A stretch of DNA of 64,000 nucleotides from Hydrangea macrophylla. Its lineage: Eukaryota > Streptophyta > Magnoliopsida > Cornales > Hydrangeaceae. The translations under genes were made by a program, and so were the position numbers. Under the pieces are notes generated by a model. The model was not told the DNA's origin, made no database searches, and saw only the letters and a program-made list of their open reading frames with translations. Below are positions 32,699 to 44,607 of the stretch, piece by piece (positions within the stretch are counted from its first letter, which is position 1; each line of letters begins with the position of its first letter). The stretch spans positions 32,423,850 through 32,487,849 of the forward strand of contig CM066991.1 of the NCBI GenBank assembly GCA_033977485.1. Direction: 5' to 3'.

Positions 32699-35600
32699 TG
32701 TGGACACTGGAATTCCACCTTGTTTCTTTTGGATTGTTTTGAATTTTTGAGATTTGATTTTGAATCAAAGGAAGAAAATGGTCTGTTGAAAACAGATACA
32801 GAGTCTCCACTTGGTCTTTAAGGAACCAAGAAACCTAATTTGACTCACCCCAATGGATAAAGGGCACCGGCCTTTCATAACCAAAGAACTTGGCTCGGGG
32901 TTTTGGTACGAGAGAGGAAGGAGCCTTTGTCACGACTAAAACACCCTCAACTCGCCCCGTCTCTCGATGGGCCTCAATTAGCATCCAAAAAATCATCTTG
33001 TACTATGTATGGTTCGACAATTAATACTATGATAGTATATTACATCACATAAGAAACTTGAAATGGAAGATCAAAAGATAAGATATCATTCATAAGATCT
33101 AAGCCAAATACCACACAATGTAAAAGTGAAAGATCACACAAACAAACCTAGGAAAAATCGTCTAATCACATAACAAATAATCAAGTTTTCCTAAGCTAAA
33201 GGGGACATGAAATGTTCTTGAAACAAATAATGAAGGAAATCAAAGAATGCTTAACAAGTTAGTATGATGCATGTTAATATTTGAGGAAAGAAGATCTCTC
33301 AATCCTCGGGACGGATGAGAAAGGATGATTAGATCGAGGGGAAACATGAACGTGTGATCTTGATCATTCCTTATAACCTTCTTAGATTAGGAATCACAAC
33401 CCAAATCTTTGCATGGATGAAATGTATGTATCTAGATTGTGTTAAGGTTGTAGTGTGCCTTTGTGTACATGGAATCCTAAAATGACTTCGAAGTCTAAAA
33501 GGTGTATGAATGAATGAATGAAATCATCATAGGATATGTACAAATGTAGTATGAACTACTTCCTAAGAGATGAGCTAATTTGGAATGCATGTAAGCATCA
33601 AATCAAAGAATGAAAGTTAAAGTGTGCTTGCTGTGAATAGTGGACAGAACAGTGACATGATCTTTAGGAATTTGAAAAGAGGGGTTAGGAATGTTTTCAA
33701 TGCATTATTTTTTATGGAGATCTTCCTTATTGTGTCTAGAACACTATCTAAAAATCCAATCCTTAATAGCTATCACAGATTGAGAGAAATCATATAAACA
33801 ATGAAGATCACTCAGAAACAGAGTCCGTACTGTCGACTGAAATGTTGAAAAATCTTAGAAAATGAAAACTGATGATCTAGGGGTCCATTTTATACATATA
33901 GTTTCCTACGACATTGAAGTTTGAGGGCAAAATAAGTTAGGACCACCCCTTTTGGAAAAGGATTCTGAAAAAAAAGTTGGAAGTGGACCAAGCTGCTGTG
34001 ACAGCAGAGGCAGAATGTCTGGAAGGAATGTTTGGGTCCAAATGGACCACTTCCAAGTACTTTCAAGTCACTGAACAAATCATGGGTCTTCTATAATGAG
34101 TTAGGAAGACATTCCAAGTGGTCTTGCATCCATACCTTGAATATGGAATCCTAGAGAAATCTTTAAAGTCAAATAACTCACTGTTTTGAAGATTTTTTAG
34201 TAAAACAAAGCTCATTCCTTGAAATCCCAATGTTGGGGGTTTTAAGGGGGCTTTGAAATAGGGGTTTTGAAAGTGTATTTTCAGCACTTAAATGGAGATT
34301 CTGACCACTTGAAGTATCAACATTTGAACCCATATCAAGAACCTCCAAGATTGTTGGAGACATTGCTTTTATTTTGAAGACAACTTCAAGAACACATAGA
34401 AATGTATTGAAGTTGAAATCATCATTTATCAAACATGTTTTTGAGATCAAGAGCTACTATCCATAAGGATTCACTCATCTCAAACTTCATGTCATCATCT
34501 AGATGATGATGAACTAGTAGGTAACAAAAAAAATCAAAAGAAGAAATGAGATTAAGAGGAGATGAGCAATGTATATAATAAGCAAGATAACAATCAATAG
34601 ATGATATTCATGATAATATTGGACTTGTAGCTTGATGTTTCACTCATATATGGTGACATTGGACATGGAACCTTTCTCTCTCTTAAATACCCACTAAAAT
34701 GGTGGGTGGGCGTATTGAATGCGGAGTAAATAGAAGTAATGAAGTAGAAAACAAAGTTTGGAACTCACTTTCTAATGGAAGATCAAAGGAGGAAGCTTCT
34801 TTTCTTCTATTCTAACCTTATCTCCCAATATTTTCTCTCTTTCACCTCTGTAAACTTATGTTCGGCACACCTAAAATGTGTAGTCAAAGGGGGTTTACAT
34901 AGGCCAATGTGGGGTGGTTTTGGGATTTTAGAAGTGTTCCCATTGGTCCTAAACATCTGAAATCGCAGAACTATGTCGTTTTGACTTCTAATTAATCAAA
35001 ATGGACCCCCAAAAATAATTATAAAAACACACTGTTCTGGAGGAGAGTGCCGCGGCGGCACTGGGCCTGTGCCGCGGCGGTAGTGGGCCAGTGCCGCGGC
35101 GGCACTGCTCCTCGTTTGCCCAGAAAATTCCATTTAGGCCCCCAGAAGTTCCGGTATTCGCGAAAAGGCCCTTTTTCGTCCGAAATTCACAGAAAATGCA
35201 TACAAACTCCAAACTGAGCTTGTGATATACCGTTGGAAAGGTATTGGAGTATAATTTCCATAACAAATGTTTTGGAGTTGGGTCACTTTGGAAAGTTTTG
35301 CGGTATTCGCGATAAAAGCCGATTTAATCGCCTTTTTCACATTCGGAAATTCATAATAAACTCATTTTAAGTCGAGAAATCATGTGCGATATACCGTTGG
35401 AAAGCTATTGACCTCTAGTTCCCATGAAAAATGACATGGTGCTTCGGTTTCAAAGTCAACTTTTGGTCAAATCGGTCAAACCTGGGATTCCCGTGAAGTT
35501 CTGGGAACTTCTGGGAAATCCTGGGAGCTGACGCTTTCGTCCGATTTTCTTTTATAACTTATTTTAGTATTTTTTACATGATTTGGTATGATCTTGGAAC

Positions 35601-35960
35601 TTTTGGACTATCTTGGTTGACTTTGGTCAAACCTGGTCAAACCTTGGTCAAATTTGGTCAAACCTTGGTCAAACCGGTCAACGGGGCACTTCCGGGACTT
35701 CTGGGGTGTCTGGGAGCTGACGATTTCCTCTGGTTTTGTTTTAAAACTTATTTTATTATTTTTATTACGACATAGCGTGTTTCCAGAACTCTCGGTCCAA
35801 ATCTGGGAGTGTTTGGGCTTTCAGGGGCATTTTGGTTATTCTAAGTATTTTGAGAGATAGAGCTAACTTCCAGGAGTCCTTTTGAGTCTTTTTCGATCAT
35901 TGTGAACCACCAAGCTATGGGTCTCCTAAATCTGATAGCTGACAAAATGGGGTGTCTACA
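32699..35960 (-). repeat. 5-prime LTR of element 3 (3262 bp)
   Basis: On - it begins TGTAGACACC at 35960 and ends at 32699 next to the primer site. Sampled stretches are about 95-98% identical to 15611-18902. Its TATA position is changed (CCTATGTAAA at 34893-34902) compared with the other LTR. Confidence 0.93.
35046..35107. repeat. GC-rich near-palindrome triplet, right LTR of element 3
   Basis: Same block as at 17963-18024, with GGCGGTAGTGGGCC in the centre instead of GGCGGCAGTGCGCC. Confidence 0.8.
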
Positions 35961-36226
35961 GCTGCCTCCAAAAGTGCCCTCTCTCGGGCCTCTACTGCCG
36001 CGCGTGCAGCCCGCTCGATTTCCAGCTCTGCCAGGGCCACCGCCAGCTCTTCCTGGGCTGCCCTGAGGTTCAAAGCTAGGCCCATGACCCTATTTCTTTC
36101 TACCGTCAAGGCCCTCTCTTTGGTCTCCAGGGCAACCTCTTTCTCATCCAGGGCGGTCTCGGCGGCGGCGGCCCTCCCGGCCAGGGCCGGCATGAAAGAT
36201 TCAGCTCCGGCAGCCATGCAGCCAAC
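35961..36226 (-). pseudogene. Antisense ORF of element 2, coiled-coil exon
   Basis: Begins after a TTTTTTGTAG splice acceptor. It encodes an Ala/Glu/Arg-rich heptad stretch (ETALDEKEVALETKERAL, AAQEELAVALAELEIERAA) that should form a coiled coil. The exon is cut at 35961 by the 5-prime LTR of element 3 and continues in frame at 15610. The protein family has no established function known to me. Confidence 0.7.
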
Positions 36227-36239
36227 CTACAAAAAATCA

Positions 36240-36666
36240 AGAAAAAACCGGTCGGTCAATATTGCAAGTAGAGCAAGTCGAACGTACAAAGTTGGAAGAT
36301 ATGGCGGAGTCGATTACCAGATGGGAAATGCTGTAGAGCCACCCCTGAAAAACCTGGGGAGACATGCTGGCGCACCTCTCCACCTGGCTTGGGAGTAAGT
36401 ACGGCCTGACCCTGTCACGGGTCTCCCGTGACTCCTCTAGGGGCGTCCCAGAGGGAATATCTGCTCGGGGAGCTGACGCCTCCCCCACTACCACTGCCCG
36501 GGGGCTGACATCTCCCCAGGAGCCTGGTTGTCCGTGCCTGAGTCTCCTGAATGGGCAGTTACTGTCGGTGGCCTCCACGGCCGGCCTCTTCCTGCAGCGG
36601 CCATTCGCTCGGCAGCGGCAGCTTGCAGAGCCCTCAACCGCTCCTGGTCTCTCCTCGGGGCCATTT
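36240..36666 (-). pseudogene. Antisense ORF of element 2, middle exon
   Basis: Starts after a CTTCTGTAG acceptor at 36667. Joined to the previous exon it gives a basic segment EMAPRRDQERLRALQAAAAER, followed by an in-frame stop. Another frame is open over most of the rest, to about 36240, so an indel is likely. The downstream donor was not located with confidence. Confidence 0.55.
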
Positions 36667-36759
36667 CTACAGAAGGGAAAACAAATCATGAGGTCAGTAA
36701 CCAAAGCAACAAGACGGTAAAGTGTAAAGCAGAAACAAAGTCGTTAATTAAACTCTTAC

Positions 36760-37750
36760 CTGGGATGATGGCAGGGAAAATAGGAGCCTCGGCAGGTTGG
36801 TCGAGCCGGCGATTACCTCTTTGGTGTCCCGACCAGGTTAGCACATCCTAAATATTAATGGGCCGTTCCACCAGGCCTCTGATCCTTTCCTCGTAGTCCT
36901 CCGGGATGCTCGGGCGACTGAACGACCCCGTTGCAAAACAAGCCGAAGTAATAAGTTTCGTGACCATATCAAAAGGCCTGGAAAGAGACAAGAAAGGATG
37001 AAGAACAAGCTTACCCCTTAACTCTCCCGCCCAGGAGGTCCTTAATTGACTCCTGGGGGCTCGTTCACAGAGCCCAGGGGTGGACACTTGGAAGAACTTG
37101 TTCTTCCACCCCTTGTTGTTGCTCGGGCAGTTGATAATAATTTTCTTCCCCTGCCGAGCCCCCAGGGAGAAGAAACTGACCTCCCCATGTACTTGGAATG
37201 GCCGGTGGATCCAGAAGAACTCCTGGAGGGTGAGCTCATACCCGAAGAGCTGGGGCCACGGAGAAATGAACCCCATCAGGAACCTCCACCCGTTCAGGGC
37301 TAACTGCCCCGGAGCTATCCCCAGGTAGATCCGAGCATCCCGGGCGGTCGGATGGAGAGTAATGCGGAGGCCCTCCATGAAGGCATCCTCATATAAAGTG
37401 ACAAAACCCCGGCGGTGAATATGGACCCCGCCGGGATGGACGAACAAGGAGCTACCACTGGGAATGGCATACCTATCCCTGACCCGACCAATGTCCCCGA
37501 CATGCAAGCTCGAGGGGATGAACTCACAAGCGAATGCTACCTTAGTCGCTTCATCACCTGAGCCCCACGAGACGGAGGCTAACGGATCCTCCTGGTCAGA
37601 CTCGTCGTTGGAAACCCGGACCGAGATCCTACTCTCGCTATGGTGGTCGGACGGGGAAGCGGAAGGATGGTCCAGGCTGGTGTCGGGGGTCCCAGACAAT
37701 AACTCTTCCCCCTCCGACCGGGAAGCAGAGTTAAAATCAGAGTGGCTCAT
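36760..37750 (-). pseudogene. Antisense ORF of element 2, first exon (putative gypsy-type transposon domain)
   Basis: The most likely start is the ATG at 37750 (MSHSDFNSASRSEGEEL); the open frame extends further upstream to 38029. The body matches the Pfam 'putative gypsy type transposon' (Transposase_28-like) pattern: YAIPSGSSLFVHPGG, GLRITLHPTARDARIYLGIAPGQLALNGWRFLMGF and FFWIHRPFQ. A single in-frame TAG (36850-36848) stands where CAG would give Gln. The exon then ends at a GT donor (36759). Extra antisense ORFs of this kind are known between pol and the 3-prime LTR of Tat elements; their role is unknown. Confidence 0.75.
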
Positions 37751-38579
37751 CTCTGGTATTCCTGCGGTAGGGTAAGGAAGCAGATGACGACCTAAGTAGG
37801 GGTCGGGGACTCCAAGTCTAAGATACAGAGGGGGTAATCTCAAAAGCCTAAATGGAAGAGTGTATAAGGTCCTAATAGTCAGAAAGCACTTGGCCAAGAC
37901 TACCTCGGAACAACCCGCACCGGCAAGCTGCCTAGCTGTACCGCCTGACCTAAAGAAGAAACAGAACCTAAAAAAGAAGAACTCCCAATCCCGTGCAAGC
38001 CCTAAAGGATTCATTTTCTCCAGTACCACTCAAAAAAGGGAGAACAGGAGTAGAATGAAGAAACCACTGAACAAGAGATGGAGGGAGTGAAAACTTACAA
38101 AAGTTAAGGCAGAAGAAGTGCTCAGAAAACGAGTCGGGAACTCTTTGCTCTCAAAATTGCTCGGTAATTTTGAGATTCAGTCAGCATGAATAAAAGGAGA
38201 GAACAAATACACCATATATAGAGAGCATGAACGGTCCAGATTGGATCAGATCCAATGGCCCAAAAATAAACCCGCGCAGAGTAATGGCAGCTGTCTCCTC
38301 GGGGAGGCAAAACGTCGCCTCAAGAGATGCGCGCATTTAAAGCACGACGTGACGCCTCAGTTACAACATAACCGTTTGGTTTCTCGCCTAACTGGCCTAG
38401 TCGGATCCTGACCAGGCCAGTGGCTAGGGGACACGTAGCATGAGCCGGTCCCAGACCTACAGAGAGTCCGCTCGGTCCAGATCCCGGTTGACCAGCATGA
38501 CCTATTGCACCTCGGCACAGACCCCGGTCTCCTCCTCTGGACAGTTTTTCAAGAGGAGCTCTAATTTTCAAAACTCATA
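37751..38579. other. Region between antisense ORF and 3-prime LTR of element 2
   Basis: Contains the likely promoter and leader of the antisense ORF (read on -) and the 3-prime end of the element. A purine run AAGAGGAG at 38551-38558 is the only polypurine-like tract near the LTR but it is not adjacent to it. No other gene seen. Confidence 0.5.
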
Positions 38580-39218
38580 TGATATATACGAAAATAGTCG
38601 ATCAAAGTCAACACTTGCCACCTCAACGAAAGGAGGTCAAGCATCCTTGGAGCAAGGTTACTCATCCAGCCACCCGGATGGCTGCATCAAACCGTCCAGG
38701 AGGATCAACTGCCCAGGCGCTCACTTCAAACTGGCCCCACGTGGGTGTACCTCCAGAAGCCTGGCGGACAACCCGACAATTACCTATCACAGCTGGAAGA
38801 CTAAATGGAAGGAACAAGTAGTTTCCTAAACCACTTAGGAAACTCTCCTAAATTTGTGTAAATCATGTTGTAATCGGATTAGGCTTCCTAATTTGTATAC
38901 TTACCTTGTAGGGATGGCCTCTTACATCTATGAACGAGGCCACCCACCCCCATTAACTGGGTCGCGTTCTTAACCTAGAGAGTAGCAGTTCGTATGCTCA
39001 ATTACCTATACACCTGGTCAGTTTTACTGGTAGTGTCGCCTAAGCTGTTGGCTCACTAGGCCCCCCGGTGATCTGCTAGTGTAGTGAACGTGCTCAGACA
39101 CAAACGTGGGCGTAGGTTCCTTCATTGACAGGGCCGAACAACATACAAATTCTCTGTGTCACATCTTCTCTCCCCTCAACCTCCCTATAAACATTGATAC
39201 CAATTTTAGGCATCATCA
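38580..39218 (+). repeat. 3-prime LTR of element 2 (639 bp)
   Basis: Starts TGATATATAC, ends GGCATCATCA and is followed by ATATT, the duplicated target. Pairs with 9285-9922. Confidence 0.92.
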
Positions 39219-39223
39219 ATATT

Positions 39224-40890
39224 TATATATATTTCCTAAGTCTAGGAAATTTCCTAAACCCTAAGACCTCTAGAATTAGCCTTTTCTGCATCCTTTTACG
39301 TTTCTGTTCTCGCTGGGAGATATCTGCATTACCGCTCGCGTGCGCGCCGCTCCTATGGTTCACTGGGTTAAAATCCTGATTTAGTTGGTGTTCTTTCTTT
39401 TAAGCTTCAGAATTGCGTCCATGTTGATGATATACTTGAATGACCTGAAATTAAATAAAATAAGCATAATATCTTTCAAATAGTAGAATCTCAGGAATAA
39501 TAAAGGTGAGTTAGGCTTAGTGATTGGGAACTATTCATCCCCTATCACACCCCCAAGGCAACACTTTGCAAGTCCTCGAGCAAAGAAATAAACTAAAATA
39601 ACTTGCAGATCTAACTCACTTTCATCGGAATCACGATTGCATTTAGCATATGCAACAAGCCTTTAAACCTCTAGGTGTCCCTAGTAAGATGAGTTATAGT
39701 CTCATGAGGGTTTACAGTGAACCTACCTACAAACTTGTTTTCTTTTTTCAAAAATTTTCCTTTTGTTAACTTTTAAAATCCAAAAATAAAGACTCTATAC
39801 AACAATGACTCAAAACGGACACCAAAAGAACCTCCTCATCAATAATATAGATAGAATTGAAATAATACACTATGAAAGAGACATTATCAAGCATTGCTTA
39901 CTAATGAAAAATAATTCCAAGTAATTGTGTAATTAGAATAAATAGAGCACATCTTAAAATTGCACATGTATGAGGTGGTAGTCAATAGAACACACGTATA
40001 TCATGAATTAAAGAATATAACTGGGCTGACTTCTGACTAGTGTAATCACCATGTCAATTACACTCAAAAATGAAATTTCTATGAAACTAGTGTAATCTCT
40101 CTAGTATTCCAACATAGGAAATCTCACACATGACCATAAAGAAAAGCATAAGACACAATAAAAGGAAAGTCCCATGCATATGGTGCCAACAATCAAAAAG
40201 TAGTCCACAGGTTGTTATAATTACCATGCTAGTTCCTTTTTTGTTTATTTTATATGTATAGATCTCTTTTACACCATACCACCCTAGAATCTAGTAGGAC
40301 TTAACTTAAAAGGATGAAACATGGGTTAGGGTTCATAGTTTATAAATGAAAGGGAAAAGGATAAGCAAAAAGTCCGAGAGTGACTTAAGATGGGAATCAA
40401 AATGACTCAAGGGCTTTTATTCATCATCCATTATTTCTCTAATCACTTATCATCTCATTTTTTTCTTCTTTCTTTTTGTCAAGCCCCTTCTTTTTATTTC
40501 ACCTTTCAATCTCATACATATTTTGCAACACCGAAGCGTAACTTTACAATCACCACTACTAGCCGTCCTTTTTTCATCTAAATCCGCATTTCATTACATT
40601 CTTGAACTTAAGGTAGGATTTATTTTTCTTCTTTTTTTTTCTATTTTTACATTCGGCTGACTCCAAATTGAGTGGGTAAGAAAATGGGTGAACAAAGAAA
40701 AAGGTCTAATACTTGTTGCAGGCTCAACGAGCTAACTAGGGATGTAAAACAGATTTATTTTTCGAGGGTAGGTAAAAGACCAAATCGGGAAAATAAACAA
40801 AAACGGATTACAATCATCTCCTAAGAGAGTATGGTTTATTCATCTACACATATACATAAATATAAACATTTTTCCTTTCAAGGACTTCTT
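39224..40890. other. Non-coding repeat-like stretch right of element 2
   Basis: Continuation of 8228-9279 before element 2 inserted. It contains CACCCCCAAGGCAACACT near 39547 and GCAGGCTCAACGAGCTAAC near 40720, wording I associate with non-coding parts of plant LTR elements. No coding region is supported; open frames here are short and AT-rich. Confidence 0.5.
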
Positions 40891-40894
40891 ATTA

Positions 40895-41148
40895 CTCCCT
40901 CCGTCCCTTTTTTTGAGTCCACCTTTAGGAACTCAACTTATTAAGGGGACAAAAAGAATCTACAGCTACTTTCCACAATTGCCCCTAATTATTATAATAA
41001 CTTTTTTTAGTTTTGTCTTAGTGGAGATTTCAAGGAAAGATAGTTTTGGAAAGTCAATAAAAATTGTATACCAATTTAGGAAAGTGGACACTAATTTTGG
41101 GACATCCCAAAATATAATATAGGACTTAAAAAAAAGGGACGGAGGGAG
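40895..41148. mobile_element. Stowaway-like MITE (254 bp)
   Basis: Terminal inverted repeats CTCCCTCCGTCCC at the left and GGGACGGAGGGAG at the right, flanked by TA on both sides (40893-40894 and 41149-41150). CTCCCTCCGT with TA duplication is the signature of Stowaway MITEs of the Tc1/mariner group. No transposase. Confidence 0.93.
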
Positions 41149-41446
41149 TATATGATTTTTTTAAACATGGCAAATATTATCTTCCTTTGGAACTTTTCTT
41201 GACTGCTAACCAAATACCAAGGAAAATGAGACTAGTCAACGATATGTCACGTTGTTTCAAAGATGTTCAACAAATACTTAATATTTGTAACCCTAAAAAA
41301 GAAACATAGGCACGAACGCCCACAAGGGTCTAGTCTCCACAATTCATCATCTAGTAATCAAATTCATATTCAAATTCAATCCACAACATGCACTCACATG
41401 ACTACATGTAGTGCGCTAAACGTATGCCATTTAAAGATACAAGCTA

Positions 41447-41595
41447 TGTTGGGATTATGCCCTCAAACCATTGTTTTATGCTTGAGACACTGACATTTTA
41501 TATATGGATATCAGTTTACATTTCATTATGTATGTTTCATGAGATGATTGTTTGTAATCCTTAATTATTGATGATGCCTACTTTTAGTATGATGT
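41447..41595 (+). repeat. Fragment of copia LTR, same family as 48423-58687
   Basis: TGTTGGGATTATGCCCTC and the next 140 bases match the reverse complement of the LTR ends at 51508 and 58687 with scattered changes. Only the first tenth of the LTR remains; it then joins the element 4 remnant. Confidence 0.8.
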
Positions 41596-41604
41596 AAGAA
41601 AAGA

Positions 41605-41745
41605 AAATAAGAGAAGATTTGTATGTGGTTCGACCCTGTTAATTAAGTGACCTATGTCCACGGGTGTGTCTGAGCACTTTCACTATATCGTAAAGTGGTC
41701 GGCGACCTTTGGTGAACCAGTAAGGGACTGGGACTACCAGAGCTC
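41605..41745 (-). repeat. LTR remnant of element 4
   Basis: On - it matches the last third of the element 2 LTR (CTGGTAGT, GCTCAGACACA, CAGGG(C/T)CGA segments in the same order). It lies next to a truncated RT start, so most of pol has been deleted. Confidence 0.7.
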
Positions 41746-41764
41746 ATCAAGGCCAAATGCTATA

Positions 41765-42410
41765 TATGCATGAGACACTAACAATCTTTAGGACATGCCT
41801 TATTCAGGTCGATGAAGTGTACACAAAGCCTCCATTTTCCATTACTCTTCTTCACTAAGACAACATTTGCCAACGTTGAGTTTCCCGACCACTTCATGAA
41901 CTACTTCCTGTCTTTCTGAGGCCATAACCCTCCGCTTTTGCTTAACTCGATGAAAGCATGGATCAATGTTGAGTTTGTGGGACATGACGTGGGGATCAAT
42001 CCCAGGCATCCATGCGAAGATGTCCTAATTTTGCCTCAAGAATTGGACAAACTTTTCTTGGAGCTCGAATTCTAAGAGTGACCCCACACCAATAACCCAG
42101 TCAGGATTTTGGGGATCCAGAATCATTTGGGTGAGCTCCTTGACAGAGCCTACTCTGTTCTTTTCTTCTGTCGGGTCCATTTCTTCAATATTCAGGGCCT
42201 TCGATACTATGCCTTTACGTAAGGAGTTAACATAAAAGCTCTCGGCAATAGATTGATCTCCTCTCAGAGTCCCTACTCCCTGTGGGGTTGGAAATTTAAT
42301 AACCAAGCTGTAGGTCGACACAACTACCTTGACCCGATTGAGGCTCAGCCTTCCAAGATTGACATTGTACGCGAAGGGGGCTACAACCACGAAGGTGACT
42401 AGCTCAGAAG
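41765..42410 (-). pseudogene. Protease-RT part of element 4
   Basis: Open on - from 42390 to 42025: PFAYNVNLGRLSLNRVK, VIKFPTPQGVGTLRGDQ and EMDPTEEKNRVGSVKELTQ, closely like the same region of element 2. The RT start follows to FIDLNKACPKDC at about 41795 and then breaks off into the LTR remnant. Element 4 is therefore a deleted relative of element 2 on the opposite strand. Confidence 0.75.
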
Positions 42411-42559
42411 CCTGCTATGGATGAGTCCCCATTAGCACTAGCAGCTTGATCATGCTGATCGGATGTGTACTGGACCCATTGAACCCAACCAGATGGGTTA
42501 CCACTGGTCGAAGTCTATCTCGTGAGATTCCAAGTTGATGTTACCGATGGGCTGCTGCT

Positions 42560-43440
42560 GCTGCTGCTGTTGGTGGTGCTTGGGAGGTCGGGCGTCTTAC
42601 TGTGGTTATCTACTATTAGTGACAAACTCACAAAGGTGACCCTTCTCAATAAGCTTTTCAATAGTTATTTTCATTAAAGCAATCCTCAATATTATCACCG
42701 TGGTTCTTGTGGTATCAACAATACTTATCCCGATTATGTTTCCTAGGCATGCTCTTCAACTTTGTTGGCTTTTTGAGTAAGCTCTGAGCTTTGGTGAAGG
42801 CCATCACCTCATGAATAGGCCAGAAAAGCACGGTGAAGGTCATCGGGGCCTAGTCCCGACCCCCCTTCTATTGATCCTACCTTCACTTCTTCCCTAGACC
42901 CTTCTCAGAGCCTTCGTGCTTTCGCTTAATTTTGGCACATTCATCATCTACAAAGCTCGAGCTCTTAGACTTTAAAAACTCCTTAGTGTCTATGTACCTC
43001 CCAACCCTCTCTGAGAATTCAACCAACGTGGCCGATCACTTCCAGTGGACAAATGCGGCGACTTTGGCATTTTGAACTCCCGAGCAGAAGACTATGATGG
43101 CGACTATTTTGTTCAGGTCATAGACTTGAAGATTTTGTTGGTTGAACCGATCAATGAAATCCTTCAGAGACTCCCTTGTTTCCTAACACTAAGAAGCTAA
43201 GTGCTAGGTTGGGATCGATCGAGCATACCTATAAACTGATGATGAACTGCTTACTGAGCTCCTCAAAATCACAGACCGACTGGGGTTTTAGGGAGTGGAG
43301 CCACTGCACGACTAGGCCTTTCAGAGTGCTAGGAAAGGCTAGGGAGTATAATTCATCGGTGTTGGTGACAAGGGCCATCTGGGCCTTGTATGTCTGGACG
43401 TGATCGACTGGGCTTCCTGAGTCGTTGTACTTATCCCGAT
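42560..43440 (-). pseudogene. gag: gag part of element 4
   Basis: Read on - in several frames: YKAQMALVTNTDELYSLAFP, WLHSLKPQSVCDFEELSKQF and, further on, NRDKYC-stop-YHKNHGDNIEDC, the knuckle seen also in element 2. Heavily mutated with many stops. Confidence 0.7.
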
Positions 43441-44300
43441 TATGTTTTCAGGCTTCAACCCCTACCCTGTTAGGTGACGATAGCAAAAGTACCCATTCAA
43501 ATTAATGGAGTTAATCATGAGTTGATGGTTTATATGCTATTGGGCCATGTTAGACGATGATAGCAAAATATCCATCCAGGTCTTAAATACAACGATTATC
43601 ACTTATAATGCTATGGGGCCTTGTTAGGTGACGATAGCGCTATAACTATTCTATTCTCCAGGTAAGGTCACGAGGACCTAAGAGTAAAGTGATTACAACT
43701 TTTTAAACTAAACAGCTATGGGGCCCTGTTAGGCGACGATAACAAAGTAATCATTCTACTCTAAACTAGCGACGTTATACTGGTAATGTAATGAGTCACA
43801 TGAGTCAGTGTTGGTGTCTGAGTGAAGTTGAATATATCGGTGCTGCATCGTGTCATCACTATCCTACTTATACTATCATGTTATATATTTATTAAATGTT
43901 AAGTTTGAGATATTTGTTGTACTTTTATAATATTTCTTGTATTAAGAGTGATCGGTTAGACTAACTCACTTAGCCTCAAAAGCTAACGGCTCTTCCTACC
44001 CTGGACATATTACATCTAGGTTATAATGAAGAAGGTCATCCAGGTAACAATGAAGAAGTGTATCTCAATCCTCAAGAGGGGGACTATCAAGAAAGTTACC
44101 TTGAGGGAGACTTTTCAGAAGAGTATGCTGATGAAGGGCATGGGTGTGCCAACCGAAAAGAATATTCTAGTCCATTATCTTATTAAGATTTCCTTTATAC
44201 TTTAGGACTATCTTTTGTCTGATCTAATAATTTAAGTAGCGTTGATCGCCCAAACTTATATTTTTGTGGTTTTCATTTGGAACTGTTGTAATAGCCTAGT
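43441..44300 (+). repeat. LTR-like region before element 5, with four spaced repeats
   Basis: GGGCC(C/T)TGTTAGG(T/C)GACGATA recurs near 43463, 43541, 43611 and 43716. Composition and a CTAACTCACTTAGCC-like segment near 43962 resemble chromovirus LTRs. TAGTATCAAAAC at 44298 may be a mutated tRNA-Met primer site. Boundaries could not be fixed because no partner LTR is in the window. Confidence 0.4.
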
Positions 44301-44607
44301 ATCAAAACACTTAAAGTTCCCCCGTGAATACATTAGACGTTCTTATAATTTCTTTTTATATTATAACTATGTTAGAATACTTTCAAGGATAGGTCAGTCT
44401 TATGTAACTAGTCATGGCTCACAGATCCGAAAAGGAACATTTTATTTCCCTCTAATTTTCACTACTCCGAGGCGTGATAGGATTTTTTGTATGAAAGCAC
44501 TAGGTTTAGTTGTGCTCGCTGACTGTCTAACACTCTTAAGTTAAGAAACCTAAGATACTCTAGGGATAGTAACCGATACTAAAATAGTTTTCTTCCAAAC
44601 AGGTAGT

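Larger units (their letters stand above)
15611..35960 (-). mobile_element. Element 3: Ogre-like Tat Ty3/gypsy element (20.35 kb), nested in element 2
   Basis: LTRs of about 3.3 kb with ends TGTGGA(T/C)AC...GTGTCTACA, a tRNA-Arg-like primer site and polypurine tract on -, and gag, protease, RT, RNase H, second RNase H and integrase reading leftward from 31406 to 24940. Large size, long LTRs, dual RNase H and primer type fit the Ogre/Tat branch. About 6 kb between integrase and the left LTR carries two ORFs on +, antisense to gag-pol. The flanks share GCTG (15609-15612 and 35961-35964) if the LTR starts at 15613; 15611 is favoured by the inverted ends, so the boundary is uncertain by two bases. 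Confidence 0.92.
9285..39218 (+). mobile_element. Element 2: Tat-lineage Ty3/gypsy element, split by element 3
   Basis: LTRs at 9285-9922 and 38580-39218 are flanked by perfect 5 bp duplications ATATT (9280-9284 and 39219-39223). Without the nested element it is about 9.6 kb. gag-pol is on + and an extra ORF runs antisense between pol and the 3-prime LTR, as known for several Tat-lineage plant elements. A tandem YVDGSS RNase H after the first RNase H and a TGGCACCGTCTGTGGGA primer site support the Tat call. All ORFs are decayed and most of the integrase is deleted. Confidence 0.92.

Noticed and set aside
36364..38090. Open frames on + opposite the antisense ORF of element 2
   Set aside because: They mirror the - strand coding exons, have no family wording, and cross the predicted splice sites.
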